From positions 8,134,501-8,198,500 of the forward strand of contig NC_059556.1 of NCBI RefSeq assembly GCF_905220415.1: a DNA stretch of 64,000 nucleotides, given 5' to 3'. The notes beneath the pieces were generated by a model that saw only the letters and a list, made by a program, of their open reading frames with translations, ran no database searches and was not told where the DNA came from. This DNA comes from Colias croceus (taxonomy: Eukaryota > Arthropoda > Insecta > Lepidoptera > Pieridae). Both the position numbers and the translations under genes were made by a program. Below, in pieces: positions 33,758 through 44,257 of this stretch (the first letter of the stretch is position 1; the number at the start of each line of letters is the position of its first letter).

Positions 33758-33974
33758 AAAGTGAGGTCCCATGACCCCTAGTGGGGTAAGAGGCAGATAC
33801 ATTATACATCTGCCTCTTATCCCACTTCACTGATCGATTTTCTTTAGGGACAAGTAGGTGATCTCTTGATCAGCCTTCTGTGTCCTACCAGCCCAAGATA
33901 TTTTTTTTCTTCGTCTCCCCCGGGAATTGAACCCAGGAGCCCTCGGTGCTACGCTCACGCGTCAACCACTACCA
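33758..33974 (-). mobile_element. tRNA-derived SINE, second copy
   Basis: Same body as 10753-10966: AGCCTTCTGTGTCCTACCAG, an AT-run, then the complement of a B box (GGAATTGAACC, one change from the other copy). The tRNA-like head is truncated before the end of the A box. An internal inverted repeat, CAGATACATTATACATCTG, is expanded relative to the first copy. Confidence 0.75.
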
Positions 33975-34643
33975 ACAACAACATAGGTACAATGCCATAG
34001 GTAAAACATAAATAAGATAGCTAAATTAGATACTTTTTTTTTTAAACAAATTGCATTTACAAAATAATTCATTTATATTCATTCGTTAAGTTTTAAATAA
34101 AAAAACACTTGGCTATTTGTTCTACCATCAAAGGTACATTCAAATATTCGTTGTCTCAAAATATCCCTTCTCAGAACCACGTAGTGTGTTTGTGTCCAAA
34201 AAGAATAATACAAGATAGGCGCAGATCTTTCCAGAGTGACCTACGCAGGACGCAAGCGCATTAGGAGTGCACAACCTTTACCAAATTTTGTGTTATATCA
34301 TCCTGTTTTAATATATTTATAGAACAAAAACATGATGCTAAATTCCCTTCAGTAGATAACATTTTCTTAAGTGATCGTTTAACATACATACATACATGTA
34401 TTAATTAGTATGAAAAAAATTCGATTTGATATTTAGAACTGTGAATTATCTAAGCTAAGTAGGCACTAGGAATTTTTAATAACAAAAATCTTCCATTTTT
34501 AATTATGATACTTTTTGTGTCATTACTTACTATACCCACCTACATAAAATGTTTTATTTAACAGTAGCTATATTAAAGTGTGACGGATAAAAAAATTGTT
34601 TCATCATACGAAAGCCACATTCTTATTTACATAATCGTTACTT
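33975..34643. other. Intergenic, nothing recognised
   Basis: AT-rich. No gene. Confidence 0.5.
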
Positions 34644-34725
34644 TATTTCATTTTTATAAAACTCAAACTCAAACATTTATTAATTCAATTAGAGTTCTTC
34701 TAGAAGCACTTTTGAATTGCCACTT
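34644..34725 (-). repeat. LINE 3'-tail fragment (TTTGAG tail)
   Basis: The minus-strand reading has AAAAGTGCTTCTAGAAGAAC, AATTGAATTAATAAATGTTT and then GAGTTTGAGTTT. The same order occurs at 46790 (plus) and 57112 (minus). It looks like the last 70-80 bp of one LINE family, repeatedly 5'-truncated on insertion. Confidence 0.65.
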
Positions 34726-34916
34726 ATGTATATATTTTATAACACTTACCACCGATTCGGAAAGCAGTATCTATCTTATTTTGCGGCTAGTGGAGCATTT
34801 TTTTAAACACAAATTGTTAAAAACATAACAACATGAAATGAGGCATACAAAAGGTTACCGATCCCTGTTGGACAAATCGCTAACTGATTAAACCGAGATT
34901 ATCATCACAGGGCGGG

Positions 34917-34924
34917 TATATAAG
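34917..34924 (+). promoter_or_regulatory. TATA box of OBP first exon 1a
   Basis: TATATAAG, 47 bases before the ATG at 34964. The same octamer precedes exon 1b and the second OBP gene. The expected start site is near 34947. Confidence 0.7.
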
Positions 34925-34963
34925 ACCCGGCCAGGCTGCTGGTGTAGTATTGTGTTGAACATA

Positions 34964-35008
34964 ATGAAGTCTCTGTTAGTATTGGCTGTGTGCGTTTTGG
35001 CCGTTCAG
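34964..35008 (+). CDS. OBP candidate first exon 1a (signal peptide)
   Basis: Encodes MKSLLVLAVCVLAVQ and ends CAG|GTAATT in phase 0, ready to join exon 2 at 41710. It has its own TATA box 47 bases upstream of the ATG. Nothing resembling OBP exons 2-4 follows before 36263, so it either skips to the shared exons or is a relic of a duplicated gene. Confidence 0.75.
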
Positions 35009-38000
35009 GTAATTTATTTTTCATTTTTATTTATTTATTTTTTTTTTACTTTGCATCAAATCTAAGGACTTTATTTTTTTATCAATGCAATTTTTTTATT
35101 TAGAATGTTAATGATAACTCTGGTTACACTCGTAAATATTTTGTAGAGCAGGAAATATGTGTGTCTAATAGATTCTGATAGTGATCGTCTCAATGTTTTT
35201 TTTTTCGATGCAGACCTTGTAAATTGTTTTAATCGAACCGGTCAATATATATTTTTTCTTGTTTTAATAATGTTTTTTGTGCTCTATCTCTAACTCTATC
35301 GTTTTAAAATAGAACTTGGTACAAAAAAAAATATTATTCATTTAAAACTTTAAATAAAAGCATTTTGTAAGGTTGGTTCTAATACATAAATATTGCAAAT
35401 ATACTTGATGCTTAATTTTGTATCAATTTAATTTTAATAAAGAATTAAAGATGTTTATTTCCATAAATATTTAGATTAAATAACACATTTAAATTTATAA
35501 TGTTTACTGTAGTTTTTGAATTATCTAGCATTTTTTTTTTTATATTTAACAACATCACATAAAAGCGCATGGAAATTTTTGTATTCCAACACATTTTTTT
35601 AACTTAATTGAATTAAAAAAAAACCTCCATACTTAATTTGTTTTCTAATATAATATATTTACGTACCCATAAAACTAGTTATTTTTTGTTCATGTTTGTT
35701 TATAAATGCATATGATATTGACACAAAGCCACTCGACCCGTCCTTCATGGCAACAACTGCTTTTTATGTTTTAAAATACAAAGTATCAGGTCATTGTCAA
35801 GGCTTTTAGGGATCCGTAGATTATTAAAATATTCAAAAATATCATAAATTTTAATAAAACTATTGTGACGCTAAATTAAACACAATCTTTGTAAGATTTC
35901 CGCAAAGCAATCGAATTTATTTAATTTAAAAATAACAAAATGGCTATTGACATAATCATCATTATAGTTTTGATTATTATTCATATACGTATATATATCC
36001 TGTATTAAAACTATTCCATGTTATAATTGAGTCTGTCTACTTTTAAGAGACCTTTTTTAAAGCTAATTTTCTATAATAATGTTAGTCAATAGACCAAGGC
36101 GTATCCTACAAAGCAAATAATTTGCTGGCAATATAATATTTCGGTGAATATTTATTACATATTTACGAACACGCTTGACCGATTACCCAAAAAAAAGTCA
36201 TAAAAGTTCTATATAAGGGAGATTAACTTGCCAAATGTGTCAGACCCGAATCAGTCGTGACAATGAAAGTATTGGCTATCTTTTTTGTGTGTTTGGTGGC
36301 TGTTCAGGTAAGGGTCCAAATATTGAAACTTTTTTATAGAGCATCTTTATAAAAGGACTGAATAGATTTAATTGAAGTGAAACTTCTTAATCGGGATTGG
36401 AAAAAAATTTAGTGTAACATTTTTTCGTTACGCGTGACATTTTTCCGTAACACGCCATCTTTTTCTTATCCCTACCACGCGTGATTCGACGTATTTCGGT
36501 AAAGTTGCATATAGTAAATTATTTTTTGAATAATAAGGTCATAAAGAAGTTTCACTTCTTACGTGTGTACACTAGTACACGCACACATTTATCTAAACTA
36601 CTAAGCAACTTGAATAGTTACAAAACAAAATAATTTGCTAACAAAATTATATTTAAACGTTGCATCGTAACTTAAGTACCTACCTAATTAATATTAATAC
36701 AAAGATATATTTATTATGAATTTGAAATATGAATTTTTCTGGAAATCTGTAACAAAGACAATATTAACTCAGGGAGCATTTGTGATCAAAGCAGAACTTG
36801 CTAATTGTCTTACTCAATCGTGAATCGAAGATGATTGCAATAATAATTATAGCATCTGTCCTACTAATATGTATTATAAATGCGAAAGTTTGTGAGGATG
36901 TGTATGTGTGTGTTTGTTACTCTTTCACGCAAATACTACTGAACCGATTACAATGGAATTTAGCACACATATAGAGGGTAGCTTGGATTAACACATAGGA
37001 TAGGTTTTATCCCGGAAATCCCACGGGAACGGGAACTATGCGGGTTTTTCTTTGAAATCTAGTATAATAATAATATAGATTCAAGTTAAATCCAGTATAA
37101 AATCCCAGCAAATTTTAATTTAGACACACAATTGTAACCAACATGCATTTGAACGTTCTAACACAGATATTAATAAAATAAAACAACGTGTATCTGATTG
37201 CGAACGAGAGGCAAGTATTTTAATGACTAATGAGCAAGAACGAATGAACCGATACATTGATACAATTCATACAGTCACAAAAGTAATTACATTCTTCACT
37301 CTCTTATTCACTAGATGACGTAGGTTTCATTTGATGTCCATAGATTAAAAACAACACCCCCACTACATCACATGAAACCAAATACAACACATACAATACA
37401 ATTATAAACAATCATTAATTCCCAGAGCTTTAATACATTTATAATGCTTGCTTGCACAAAGTGATTTTGTAAAAATATCAGCTGGCATATCGCTAGTACA
37501 CATATATTTAATACTTATAATCTTATTTTCAACAGACTCCCTCAAAAAATGATATTTGATATCAATGTGTTTGCTTTTTCTATGTAAGACATGATTAATA
37601 ACAAGTTTTTGGGCGCTCTGGCTATCATTGTACAAGGTAATAGTATATGCTGGTTGATTAGTGACTTCAGACAACAATACTCTTAAATACATAGACTCTT
37701 TACAAGCTTCTGACATAGACATATACTCAGCTTCCATACTGGACAAAGCTACCGTTTTTTGTTTTCTACTTTCCCATGATATTACTCCCCCTGACATCAT
37801 AAAACAATACCCTGTATATGATTTTCGATCAACACAATTATTGGCCCAATCAGCATCAGCAAAACCTAACAATTCAGAGCTACCTTTGACATACCTTATA
37901 CAATAATTTTTAGTCCTTTTTAAATACCTAAGAATGCGTTTAGCATAATTCCAATGAGTGCTATTATGACAAGAATTAAATTGACTTAAGAAACTCACAC

Positions 38001-41000
38001 TAAAAGTTATGTCAGGCCTCGTTAATACAGACAAATACATGAGACTACCAATCAATTTCTGATATGGAATATTAGTATCATTAACATTGTTATTTTTATC
38101 TATATTTAGTTTTAATTCCATAGGTGTACTGGCCTCTTTACAATTTAGCATGTTAAATTTAACTAATAATTCTTCAATGTATTGTTCTTGGTCTAAAGTA
38201 CATACATTATTTTTATAATCAATATTTACTCTCATTCCTAAGCATTGTTTTACATTTCCAAGATCTTTAATTTTAAATTTAGTATTCAAAACTGAAATTA
38301 AACTATTTGTCTCTACTTTACTGTTAGAGTATACAAAAAAATCATCCACATAAAGAGCAACAATAACTTTTACATTGTCATGAAATTTAGTAAATACACA
38401 TGGTTCTATATAACTTCTCTTAAAGCCTAATTCTGTCAAACATTGATCAACTTTATCATACCATGACCTTGACGACTGCTTTAAGCCATAGATAGCTTTA
38501 TTTAATTTTACAATTATTTTATCATTATTACTATCTAAATTAACTTGTGGATGAGCCATATAAATATCTTCCTTTAAAATACCATTCAAAAAAGCAGTTT
38601 TAACATCCAAATGAGTAACTTTTAAATCTAATTGTACAGAAAGTGCAAATAACAATCGCAAAGTACAGTGACGCACAACAGGTGAAAATGTCTCATCATA
38701 GTCAATACCTGGTTTTTGGGTGAAGCCCTTCGCTACCAGACGAGCACGATATCTAACACTGTTATCACTATCAAACTTTCTTTTAAAGACCCATTTACAC
38801 TGCACTAATGTTTTACCTTGAGGCACTTCACTCACTATTGTCCATGCATCATTCTCTTTGAATGCTTGACTTTGAAGAGCATGGTGGATACTGACTGGAT
38901 CACTTTGATTCTCAGCATTCGACTGCATGCACAGGTTTGAATAACCATAACGCTGTGGTGGTCTCCTCACCCTCTTTGGTTCATCTGGTGGTTGAATCTC
39001 AGACACATCCTGCAATATAGCGTTTTTATTATTCATCTGGTTAATATCCTGTTTAGCTTCTTTGTCAGCAAATTCATCTATGTCTTTCTTTTCTTCTTTT
39101 ATTTCTGAGATTTCCCCCACTGAAACTGATATTGTTTCATTCATGTTACTTTTTAAGTTTTCTTGAATTATGACATCCCTGCTTACTGTCACACATTTCT
39201 TAACTGGGTCATAAATCCTATACCCTTTCACATTTTCAGAGTAACCAACCAGTATATGTGGTTTAGATTTAATATCCCACTTTAATCGCTTTTCTTTTGG
39301 AATGTGCACCATGGCCTGGCTCCCGAAAATACGAATGTGACTAAGATTAGGTTTCTTATTAGTCCAAAGTTCAATTGGTGTCAAGTCTTGTAAGCCCGAA
39401 GCTGGTGACCTATTTCTAAGGTACACGGCTGTGTTTACCGCTTCAGCCCAGAACTTTTTGTCTAGTTTGGCATCAAACAACATGCAACGAGCCCTTTCTA
39501 CTAGAGTTCTGTTCATACGCTCACTGATAGCATTCTGTTCTGGAGTATAGATATTAGTTTTCTGATGAAGTATACCAGCTTCTGCCAAGTAACTATCAAA
39601 CAATGTATTACAAAATTCCAGACCGTTATCAGTTCTAAATATTTTAATCCGCTTATTCTGTTGATTTTCAACTAAAGCTTTAAACTCTTTAAAATATTTA
39701 AGTGCTTCATTCTTCGCTTTCAAGAAATAGACAAAAGTCATGCGTGTGTAATCATCAACAAAGATTAAAAAATACCTGCAGCCTCCAATTGAATTCACCT
39801 CCATAGGTCCACACACATCCGCATGAATGATGTTAAGTACTTCACTACTTCTGGTACCAACATGGTTAAACGGTAATCGTGACTGCTTCCCTTGGCAACA
39901 CACAACGCACGAACTTTTATCAACAACAGCTTTGTCATTAAAGTCAATGCCCACAACTGCACCATCTTTCATTTTTGTGAGGTCTTTACTGTTCAAGTGG
40001 CCCATCCTTCGATGCCACAACTCACTTTTTCCACTGACAGTCGTTGAGAGCCAACAGCTGTGTTTATTTTCTACAATAAGTTTATAGACACCGTCGACTA
40101 ACCTTGCCTCTCCTATCATCTGATTTTTACTGTTGTAGATATAGCAATGATTTTTTTTGAAATCCACTCTGTTTCCATTTTCAATTAATTTACTAACAGA
40201 TAATAAATTCGTTGCAATACTTGGCACGCATAACACATCTTTCACTGTGATATTATATCTGCTTTTCGACGTAATCGTAACAATATCAACATCACCCGAG
40301 CATAATACAGCCATCACTCCATTGTTAGCCGCTGTAATTTCCTTTATACTCGTGTTTTCTGATGGATTCCGAATATTGTTCACGTTCGAGGTTATATGCA
40401 CACTTGCACCTGAGTCTAAGTACCAATCATCTTTCTTGAAGTTTTCCCGTAAAAATAATGCAGAAAAACAATTTAAGTTGTTTGTCATCGCACTTTTCAC
40501 TTGTGTACACTGATTTTTGTAGTGCCCAATCTGTTTACAACGATAACACTTGATGACTTTCTTTTTGCTATTGTTAACATTTGACGTATCGCCATCTTTG
40601 TTGAATGTGTTTCCAATCTTACTGAATGATTTTGATCTTTGATCGATATGTCGACGCCCTCTAGTGTACAACGCTGTAGTTTCCGCCGAATCATCATTCC
40701 CGGTCAAATCTAATAATTTGGATTTTACAACATCCGCCGTAATGGCGATCCCTGAATGTTCAATGGCCATGAGCATTGGAAAATATTTCTCAGGCAATCC
40801 TGCCAACATTAAACAACCAATCCACTCATCATTCACCACAAAACCCGTTCTAGATAATTTCTGCCCGGTTTCTATTATTTGAGTAATATAACTTGTCATT
40901 GAATCCGATGTTTCGAGACGTATTGAAATTAAATTCCTTAATAACATGATTCTTCTCGAAAAGCCCGCGTCATCAAACATCTGTTGTAATTTCTGCCATA

Positions 41001-42895
41001 GTTGTTTAGTAGTCTTAGCATCTTTTGTACATATAACGAAGGATCTATGGTTAGAATCAACTTGGCTTTCGTCATAGTCTTCCGTAATGGCGTCGCCGGT
41101 TCCCTCAAGCTTGACAAATTTTGACTTTCCTTCAAGTACTAATAGGTTTTCAGCAGCAAACGCCCACTCGCTATAATTTTCTCGGCCTTTTAGTTTCGGC
41201 ACATTTGCAATAAAGGAATTTGTACTTGAAGCCATATCTGTTGATCACACCACAACGCCGCGCCACGTGCAACAGGGATGAAAAAATTTCTTTCACCGTG
41301 ATATATGACGCAATCACTTTCTAATCACTGATGCTAACTAAAAAACTATAACTTTACAACTTTTGATAACTAATTCTATGGATCTGGGCCCATAACCTAT
41401 TAATAAAATAAAACAACGTGTATCTGATTGCGAACGAGAGGCAAGTATTTTAATGACTAATGAGCAAGAACGAATGAACCGATACATTGATACAATTCAT
41501 ACAGTCACAAAAGTAATTACATTCTTCACTCTCTTATTCACTAGATGACGTAGGTTTCATTTGATGTCCATAGATTAAAAACAACAACAGATAATACAAT
41601 ACTATAGGTTCTAGGAATTTATCCAACAAAAAAGTATTTATCTGTTTAGAATTTGTCTAACAAAACCGTCCAAATATTTATATATTTATTTATATTATTT
41701 ATTTTACAGGCCCTAACAGATGAGCAGAAGGAGAGGCTTAAGAAGCACAAGACAGAGTGCTTGGCCGAGACCAAAGCAGACGAGCAGATGGTCAACAAGC
41801 TGAAAACTGGTGACTTCAAGGTTAGTACATTTTACATATTTTAAAGGATATTTGAATATGCAAGAAAACTGTTATACGTCATGTTATATAAACATTATTA
41901 AACTATTGCATAGCTTCTATCTCGGGCCTTGAGCGCGGGGACCGAATCGAGAAATTCCGTAACGAAAAAACCTCACGCTCCCCACTCCTACGGGCGGAGG
42001 TGAGGCTTGAAGGCATAGCATGCAATAGCTTTACCGCGGCAGTCCCCGAGTGCCACACGTCGTTTTTTTTTTAATTTGAGTTTTAAGCGAAGACGAGTTA
42101 AGGCATTTAAGCAAAGGACCAATTTTTGGGCAGAATAGTTCTTCTACATTATTTGAAATATTTTCTGAGAAGCCTATGGACAAGATAAATATTAAAGAAC
42201 TAATAAATGATTCTAGTTAATGCTTAAGTATTTGATTACATCAACGTTACCGATATAAATAAATAAGAATTATATGTAAATCCTTCCCAAACTTGCAATT
42301 AGCCTATTAAATATTACATTTTACTATTGCTTTATAATATTATGTAGCTTGCACAAAGTAATGTTTTTATATCTATACCAGACTGAAAGCGAGCCTCTGA
42401 AGAAGTATGTCCTGTGCATGCTGATGAAATCCGAGCTGATGACCAAGGACGGGAAATTCAAGAAAGATGTCGCTCTAGCCAAGGTCCCTAACGCAGGTAA
42501 TTTAATTAATAATGTTGTTACGTGATAAGTATTTCTTCCTATAGGAAATTAATATATATATAAGGCTAATCTTTTGAATATATTTTTAAAATAAACCCTA
42601 AAATAGCCTTTTGAATATAGTTGAAATAAGAGCCCTGTACCCAGTTAAATTAAATTGAGAGATTATTATCGGCAAGATTAAATTCATAGGTACACCATAA
42701 TGTATTTTCAAGCTAATTATCCCATTCCATATCTAAATAAAGTTAACCCACATTTTGTTATCAGCTGACAAAGCCGCAGTAGAGAAGCTGATTGACGCCT
42801 GCCTGGCCAATAAGGGAACCACACCACAACAGACCGCATGGAACTACGCAAAATGCTACCACGAGAAGGACGCCAAGCACTCCATCTTCCAATAA
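34964..42895 (+). CDS. Minus-C odorant-binding protein (ABPX-like), four exons, two candidate first exons
   Basis: Secreted carrier of small hydrophobic ligands in the sensillar lymph or other tissues. Coding exons: 1a 34964-35008 or 1b 36263-36307, then 41710-41820, 42382-42496 and 42765-42895. Intron phases are 0, 0 and 1, with GT-AG sites throughout. Either first exon gives a 133-residue precursor: a 15-residue signal peptide and a mature chain beginning ALTDEQKERLKK. Cysteines are at 32, 64, 103 and 121. Spacings of 31, 38 and 17 match C1, C3, C4 and C6 of classic OBPs, with C2 and C5 absent, which defines the minus-C class. The C-terminal AWNYAKCYHEKD is typical of antennal binding protein X and its relatives. 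A complete copia element lies in the first intron in antisense orientation. AATAAA signals occur at 43042 and 43105. Confidence 0.88.
35009..36209. other. Between OBP first exons; no coding seen
   Basis: Very AT-rich with several T-runs. I looked for a cysteine-bearing OBP exon 2 in all frames by eye and found none. Confidence 0.55.
36210..36217 (+). promoter_or_regulatory. TATA box of OBP first exon 1b
   Basis: TATATAAG, with a TCAGA initiator-like word 30 bases downstream (36240-36244) and the ATG at 36263. Confidence 0.75.
36263..36307 (+). CDS. OBP candidate first exon 1b (signal peptide)
   Basis: Encodes MKVLAIFFVCLVAVQ, ending CAG|GTAAGG in phase 0. Same length and phase as exon 1a, and with a better donor. 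It is the nearer of the two to exon 2, from which it is separated by the copia insertion and about 1 kb of other intron sequence. Confidence 0.75.
36374..36560. repeat. MITE-like element in OBP intron
   Basis: GAAGTGAAACTTCTT at the left and its complement AAGAAGTTTCACTTC at the right end enclose about 190 bp with ACGCGTGACATTTTTCCGTA-type repeats. The same end word occurs alone near 8310. No coding. Confidence 0.6.
36863..37072 (+). repeat. Short dispersed element, family C, in OBP intron
   Basis: TATTATAAATGCGAAAGTTT through TTACTCTTTCACGCAAATAC to TATGCGGGTTTTTCTTTGAA. The usual GCGGGCGGAAAG block before CTAGT is missing. Confidence 0.7.
37168..37356 (-). repeat. 3' LTR of copia element
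   Basis: 189 bp, preceded on the minus strand by the polypurine tract GTAGTGGGGG (37357-37366). Identical by eye to the 5' LTR. Confidence 0.9.
37402..41235 (-). CDS. Copia Gag-Pol polyprotein
   Basis: 1277 residues, uninterrupted. Gag-like region 1-225, then a zinc knuckle C230-C233-H238-C243. The aspartic protease active site DSG is at 274-276. A GAG-pre-integrase zinc motif occupies about 408-447 (H408, H413, C443, C446). Integrase has D473, D536 and E572, with 62- and 35-residue spacing as expected. Reverse transcriptase has the YVDD box at 962-965 and LDVKTAFLNG near 876-885. RNase H has D1127, E1168 and D1204. Integrase precedes reverse transcriptase, which is the Ty1/copia order. Start ATG at 41235 gives MASSTNSFIANVPKLKG, the usual start of insect copia Gag. 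Gag and Pol are in one frame, so Gag excess would need processing or alternative splicing as in Drosophila copia. No lesion in any catalytic motif was seen. Confidence 0.95.
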   Translation of the reverse strand: MASSTNSFIANVPKLKGRENYSEWAFAAENLLVLEGKSKFVKLEGTGDAITEDYDESQVDSNHRSFVICTKDAKTTKQLWQKLQQMFDDAGFSRRIMLLRNLISIRLETSDSMTSYITQIIETGQKLSRTGFVVNDEWIGCLMLAGLPEKYFPMLMAIEHSGIAITADVVKSKLLDLTGNDDSAETTALYTRGRRHIDQRSKSFSKIGNTFNKDGDTSNVNNSKKKVIKCYRCKQIGHYKNQCTQVKSAMTNNLNCFSALFLRENFKKDDWYLDSGASVHITSNVNNIRNPSENTSIKEITAANNGVMAVLCSGDVDIVTITSKSRYNITVKDVLCVPSIATNLLSVSKLIENGNRVDFKKNHCYIYNSKNQMIGEARLVDGVYKLIVENKHSCWLSTTVSGKSELWHRRMGHLNSKDLTKMKDGAVVGIDFNDKAVVDKSSCVVCCQGKQSRLPFNHVGTRSSEVLNIIHADVCGPMEVNSIGGCRYFLIFVDDYTRMTFVYFLKAKNEALKYFKEFKALVENQQNKRIKIFRTDNGLEFCNTLFDSYLAEAGILHQKTNIYTPEQNAISERMNRTLVERARCMLFDAKLDKKFWAEAVNTAVYLRNRSPASGLQDLTPIELWTNKKPNLSHIRIFGSQAMVHIPKEKRLKWDIKSKPHILVGYSENVKGYRIYDPVKKCVTVSRDVIIQENLKSNMNETISVSVGEISEIKEEKKDIDEFADKEAKQDINQMNNKNAILQDVSEIQPPDEPKRVRRPPQRYGYSNLCMQSNAENQSDPVSIHHALQSQAFKENDAWTIVSEVPQGKTLVQCKWVFKRKFDSDNSVRYRARLVAKGFTQKPGIDYDETFSPVVRHCTLRLLFALSVQLDLKVTHLDVKTAFLNGILKEDIYMAHPQVNLDSNNDKIIVKLNKAIYGLKQSSRSWYDKVDQCLTELGFKRSYIEPCVFTKFHDNVKVIVALYVDDFFVYSNSKVETNSLISVLNTKFKIKDLGNVKQCLGMRVNIDYKNNVCTLDQEQYIEELLVKFNMLNCKEASTPMELKLNIDKNNNVNDTNIPYQKLIGSLMYLSVLTRPDITFSVSFLSQFNSCHNSTHWNYAKRILRYLKRTKNYCIRYVKGSSELLGFADADWANNCVDRKSYTGYCFMMSGGVISWESRKQKTVALSSMEAEYMSMSEACKESMYLRVLLSEVTNQPAYTITLYNDSQSAQKLVINHVLHRKSKHIDIKYHFLRESVENKIISIKYMCTSDMPADIFTKSLCASKHYKCIKALGINDCL
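41384..41397 (-). promoter_or_regulatory. Primer-binding site for half initiator tRNA-Met
   Basis: The plus strand reads CTGGGCCCATAACC, the anticodon stem-loop sequence of eukaryotic initiator tRNA-Met. It abuts the 5' LTR at 41398, with no gap. Confidence 0.85.
41398..41586 (-). repeat. 5' LTR of copia element
   Basis: 189 bp; carries the element promoter. Identical by eye to the 3' LTR. Confidence 0.9.
41915..42075. repeat. GC-rich dispersed element in OBP intron 2
   Basis: TTGCATAGCTTCTATCTCGG, GGGGACCGAATCGAGAAATT, CGGGCGGAGGTGAGGCTTGA, then GCATGCAATAGCTTTACCGC and a T-run. The composition is unlike the surrounding intron. It is a style of short retroelement common in Lepidoptera; no tRNA boxes are evident. 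Confidence 0.6.
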
Positions 42896-42904
42896 CCACT
42901 ATAC

Positions 42905-43040
42905 CTTGACCCACAAGAACATGAACAGCTAGATCATCAATGGTTCTAGTTATATTGGACAATTTACCACCATCACTTGGCCACTAAGAACATGAATAGC
43001 CAGGCCATCTACGGTTCTAGAACATTGGACAATTTAAAAC
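42905..43040 (+). repeat. Tandem duplication in OBP 3' UTR
   Basis: Two diverged units about 73 bp apart share AAGAACATGAA-AGC, GGTTCTAG and ATTGGACAATTTA. The duplication lies wholly in the 3' UTR, after the stop at 42893-42895. Confidence 0.75.
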
Positions 43041-43149
43041 CAATAAACATCTTTGTGACACCATTATTCATCAAACTGCTAATAGGAATTTACTGTCCGT
43101 TCAGAATAAATTTTAATTTACATTTTGTTCGTTTTATTTAACACTGTTT

Positions 43150-43392
43150 CCGCCTGCGGCTTCGCCCGCGCAGTCAAAGAAAAACCCGCATAGTTCCTGT
43201 TCCCGTGGGATATCCGGGACTGCGTCTTTTTCCCGGGATAAAAAGTAGCCCTTTTTAGTAGTCCTTTCTCGGGTATCAAAATATATCCGTACCAAATATT
43301 TTCATGAAAATTGGTTCAGTAGTTTAGGCGTGATTGAGTAACAGACAGACAGACAGAGTTACTTTCGCATTTATAATATTATAAACTATATA
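43150..43392 (-). repeat. Short dispersed element, family B
   Basis: Minus-strand copy with TTATAAATGCGAAAGTAACT, a CTGTCTG run, GATATTTTGATACCCGAG-like text and a GCGGGCGAAGCCGCAGGCGG end. It lies just after the OBP polyadenylation region. Confidence 0.7.
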
Positions 43393-43731
43393 ATATATAG
43401 TATCCAGGATGTGTATTGAATGTATTCATGTTTTAGAAAGTTACACTAAGAACTGCAAAATTCGAATTATAACATGCAAAACATCCGTAGCGATGATTGA
43501 TATCTAATAATTACCTTTTAGGTCATTAATTAGGAATATTTAAAGATTAAAAACGAAAGACTGATCACTTTAAGAAAATTTAAATCAATTCTACTTCATT
43601 ATCAACCAGAGTCCAATAAAAAAGTAACCTATTATTTGCAGAAAGAAAGTCCTCAATATGTAATATGTATGTGTATGTATGTGTAATATATAATTATGTT
43701 AAAAAGGGAAACAACATAATATCTATAAATA

Positions 43732-44257
43732 CAGTGTAAACTCTATATAACGTCACTTAAGGGACCGTGCATTTTTCGACGTTATAGAGAGTGGTCGTTA
43801 AATGGAGAGAATAAAAATCAGAATTAGAAAAAGAGAAAATTTATTTCAGACTATTGTTAGTAGTTATGTACATAAAAAAGAATGTTACTTGAACGCTATT
43901 GTGTATAGTCTGTTATTTTTGTTTGACGTCTTTTGCTGCACCAGTAATTTTGTTGTATTTTTTTACTTATTTTATTTATATCTTGCGATATTGTAACATC
44001 TTGGTGATAAAGAAAATACGTGTAGACACACCTGCAAGCAATCCCAATTTGTAAACAAAAGAACGAATTTCTTAGAAAGTTCGTTATGAATGACGTCGAG
44101 TTTATTACTTAATTGTTGTCGTTATTGAGAGTGAGCGTGATGCTATATGGAGTGTATTATTATATAGACAACAATATAAACCAACCAAAGTCGAGAAATC
44201 TTGACGTTATACGGAGTTTGACGTTAAATGGAGTGTCGTTATATAGAGTTTACACTT
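43732..44257. mobile_element. Tigger/pogo-like MITE between the OBP genes
   Basis: The left end has AGTGTAAACTCTATATAACG (43733-43752), and the right end carries its exact complement near 44237-44256. TA precedes the left CAGTG end. Subterminal words such as GACGTTATA, ACGTTAAATGGAG and GTCGTTATATAG recur in both halves. Such CAGTG..ATATAACG ends are usual for Tigger-type elements. A 64-residue frame at 43802 is not a transposase. Confidence 0.75.

Larger units (their letters stand above)
37168..41586 (-). mobile_element. Complete Ty1/copia retrotransposon
   Basis: Two 189-bp LTRs, identical by eye, are flanked by ACAGA on both sides (37163-37167 and 41587-41591), a 5-bp target duplication. 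Next to the 5' LTR (right side) is a 14-base primer site, GGTTATGGGCCCAG on the minus strand. It is complementary to the anticodon stem-loop region of initiator tRNA-Met, the internal-priming mode known for copia. GTAGTGGGGG just before the 3' LTR is the polypurine tract. One intact gag-pol frame fills the interior. All parts are present, and identical LTRs point to a recent insertion. It lies antisense in an OBP intron. The LTRs start TGTTG but end AATA, not CA. Confidence 0.93.

Noticed and set aside
40157..40513. 118-residue plus-strand frame and other small frames within 37.4-41.2 kb
   Set aside because: Shadows of the copia polyprotein on the opposite strand.
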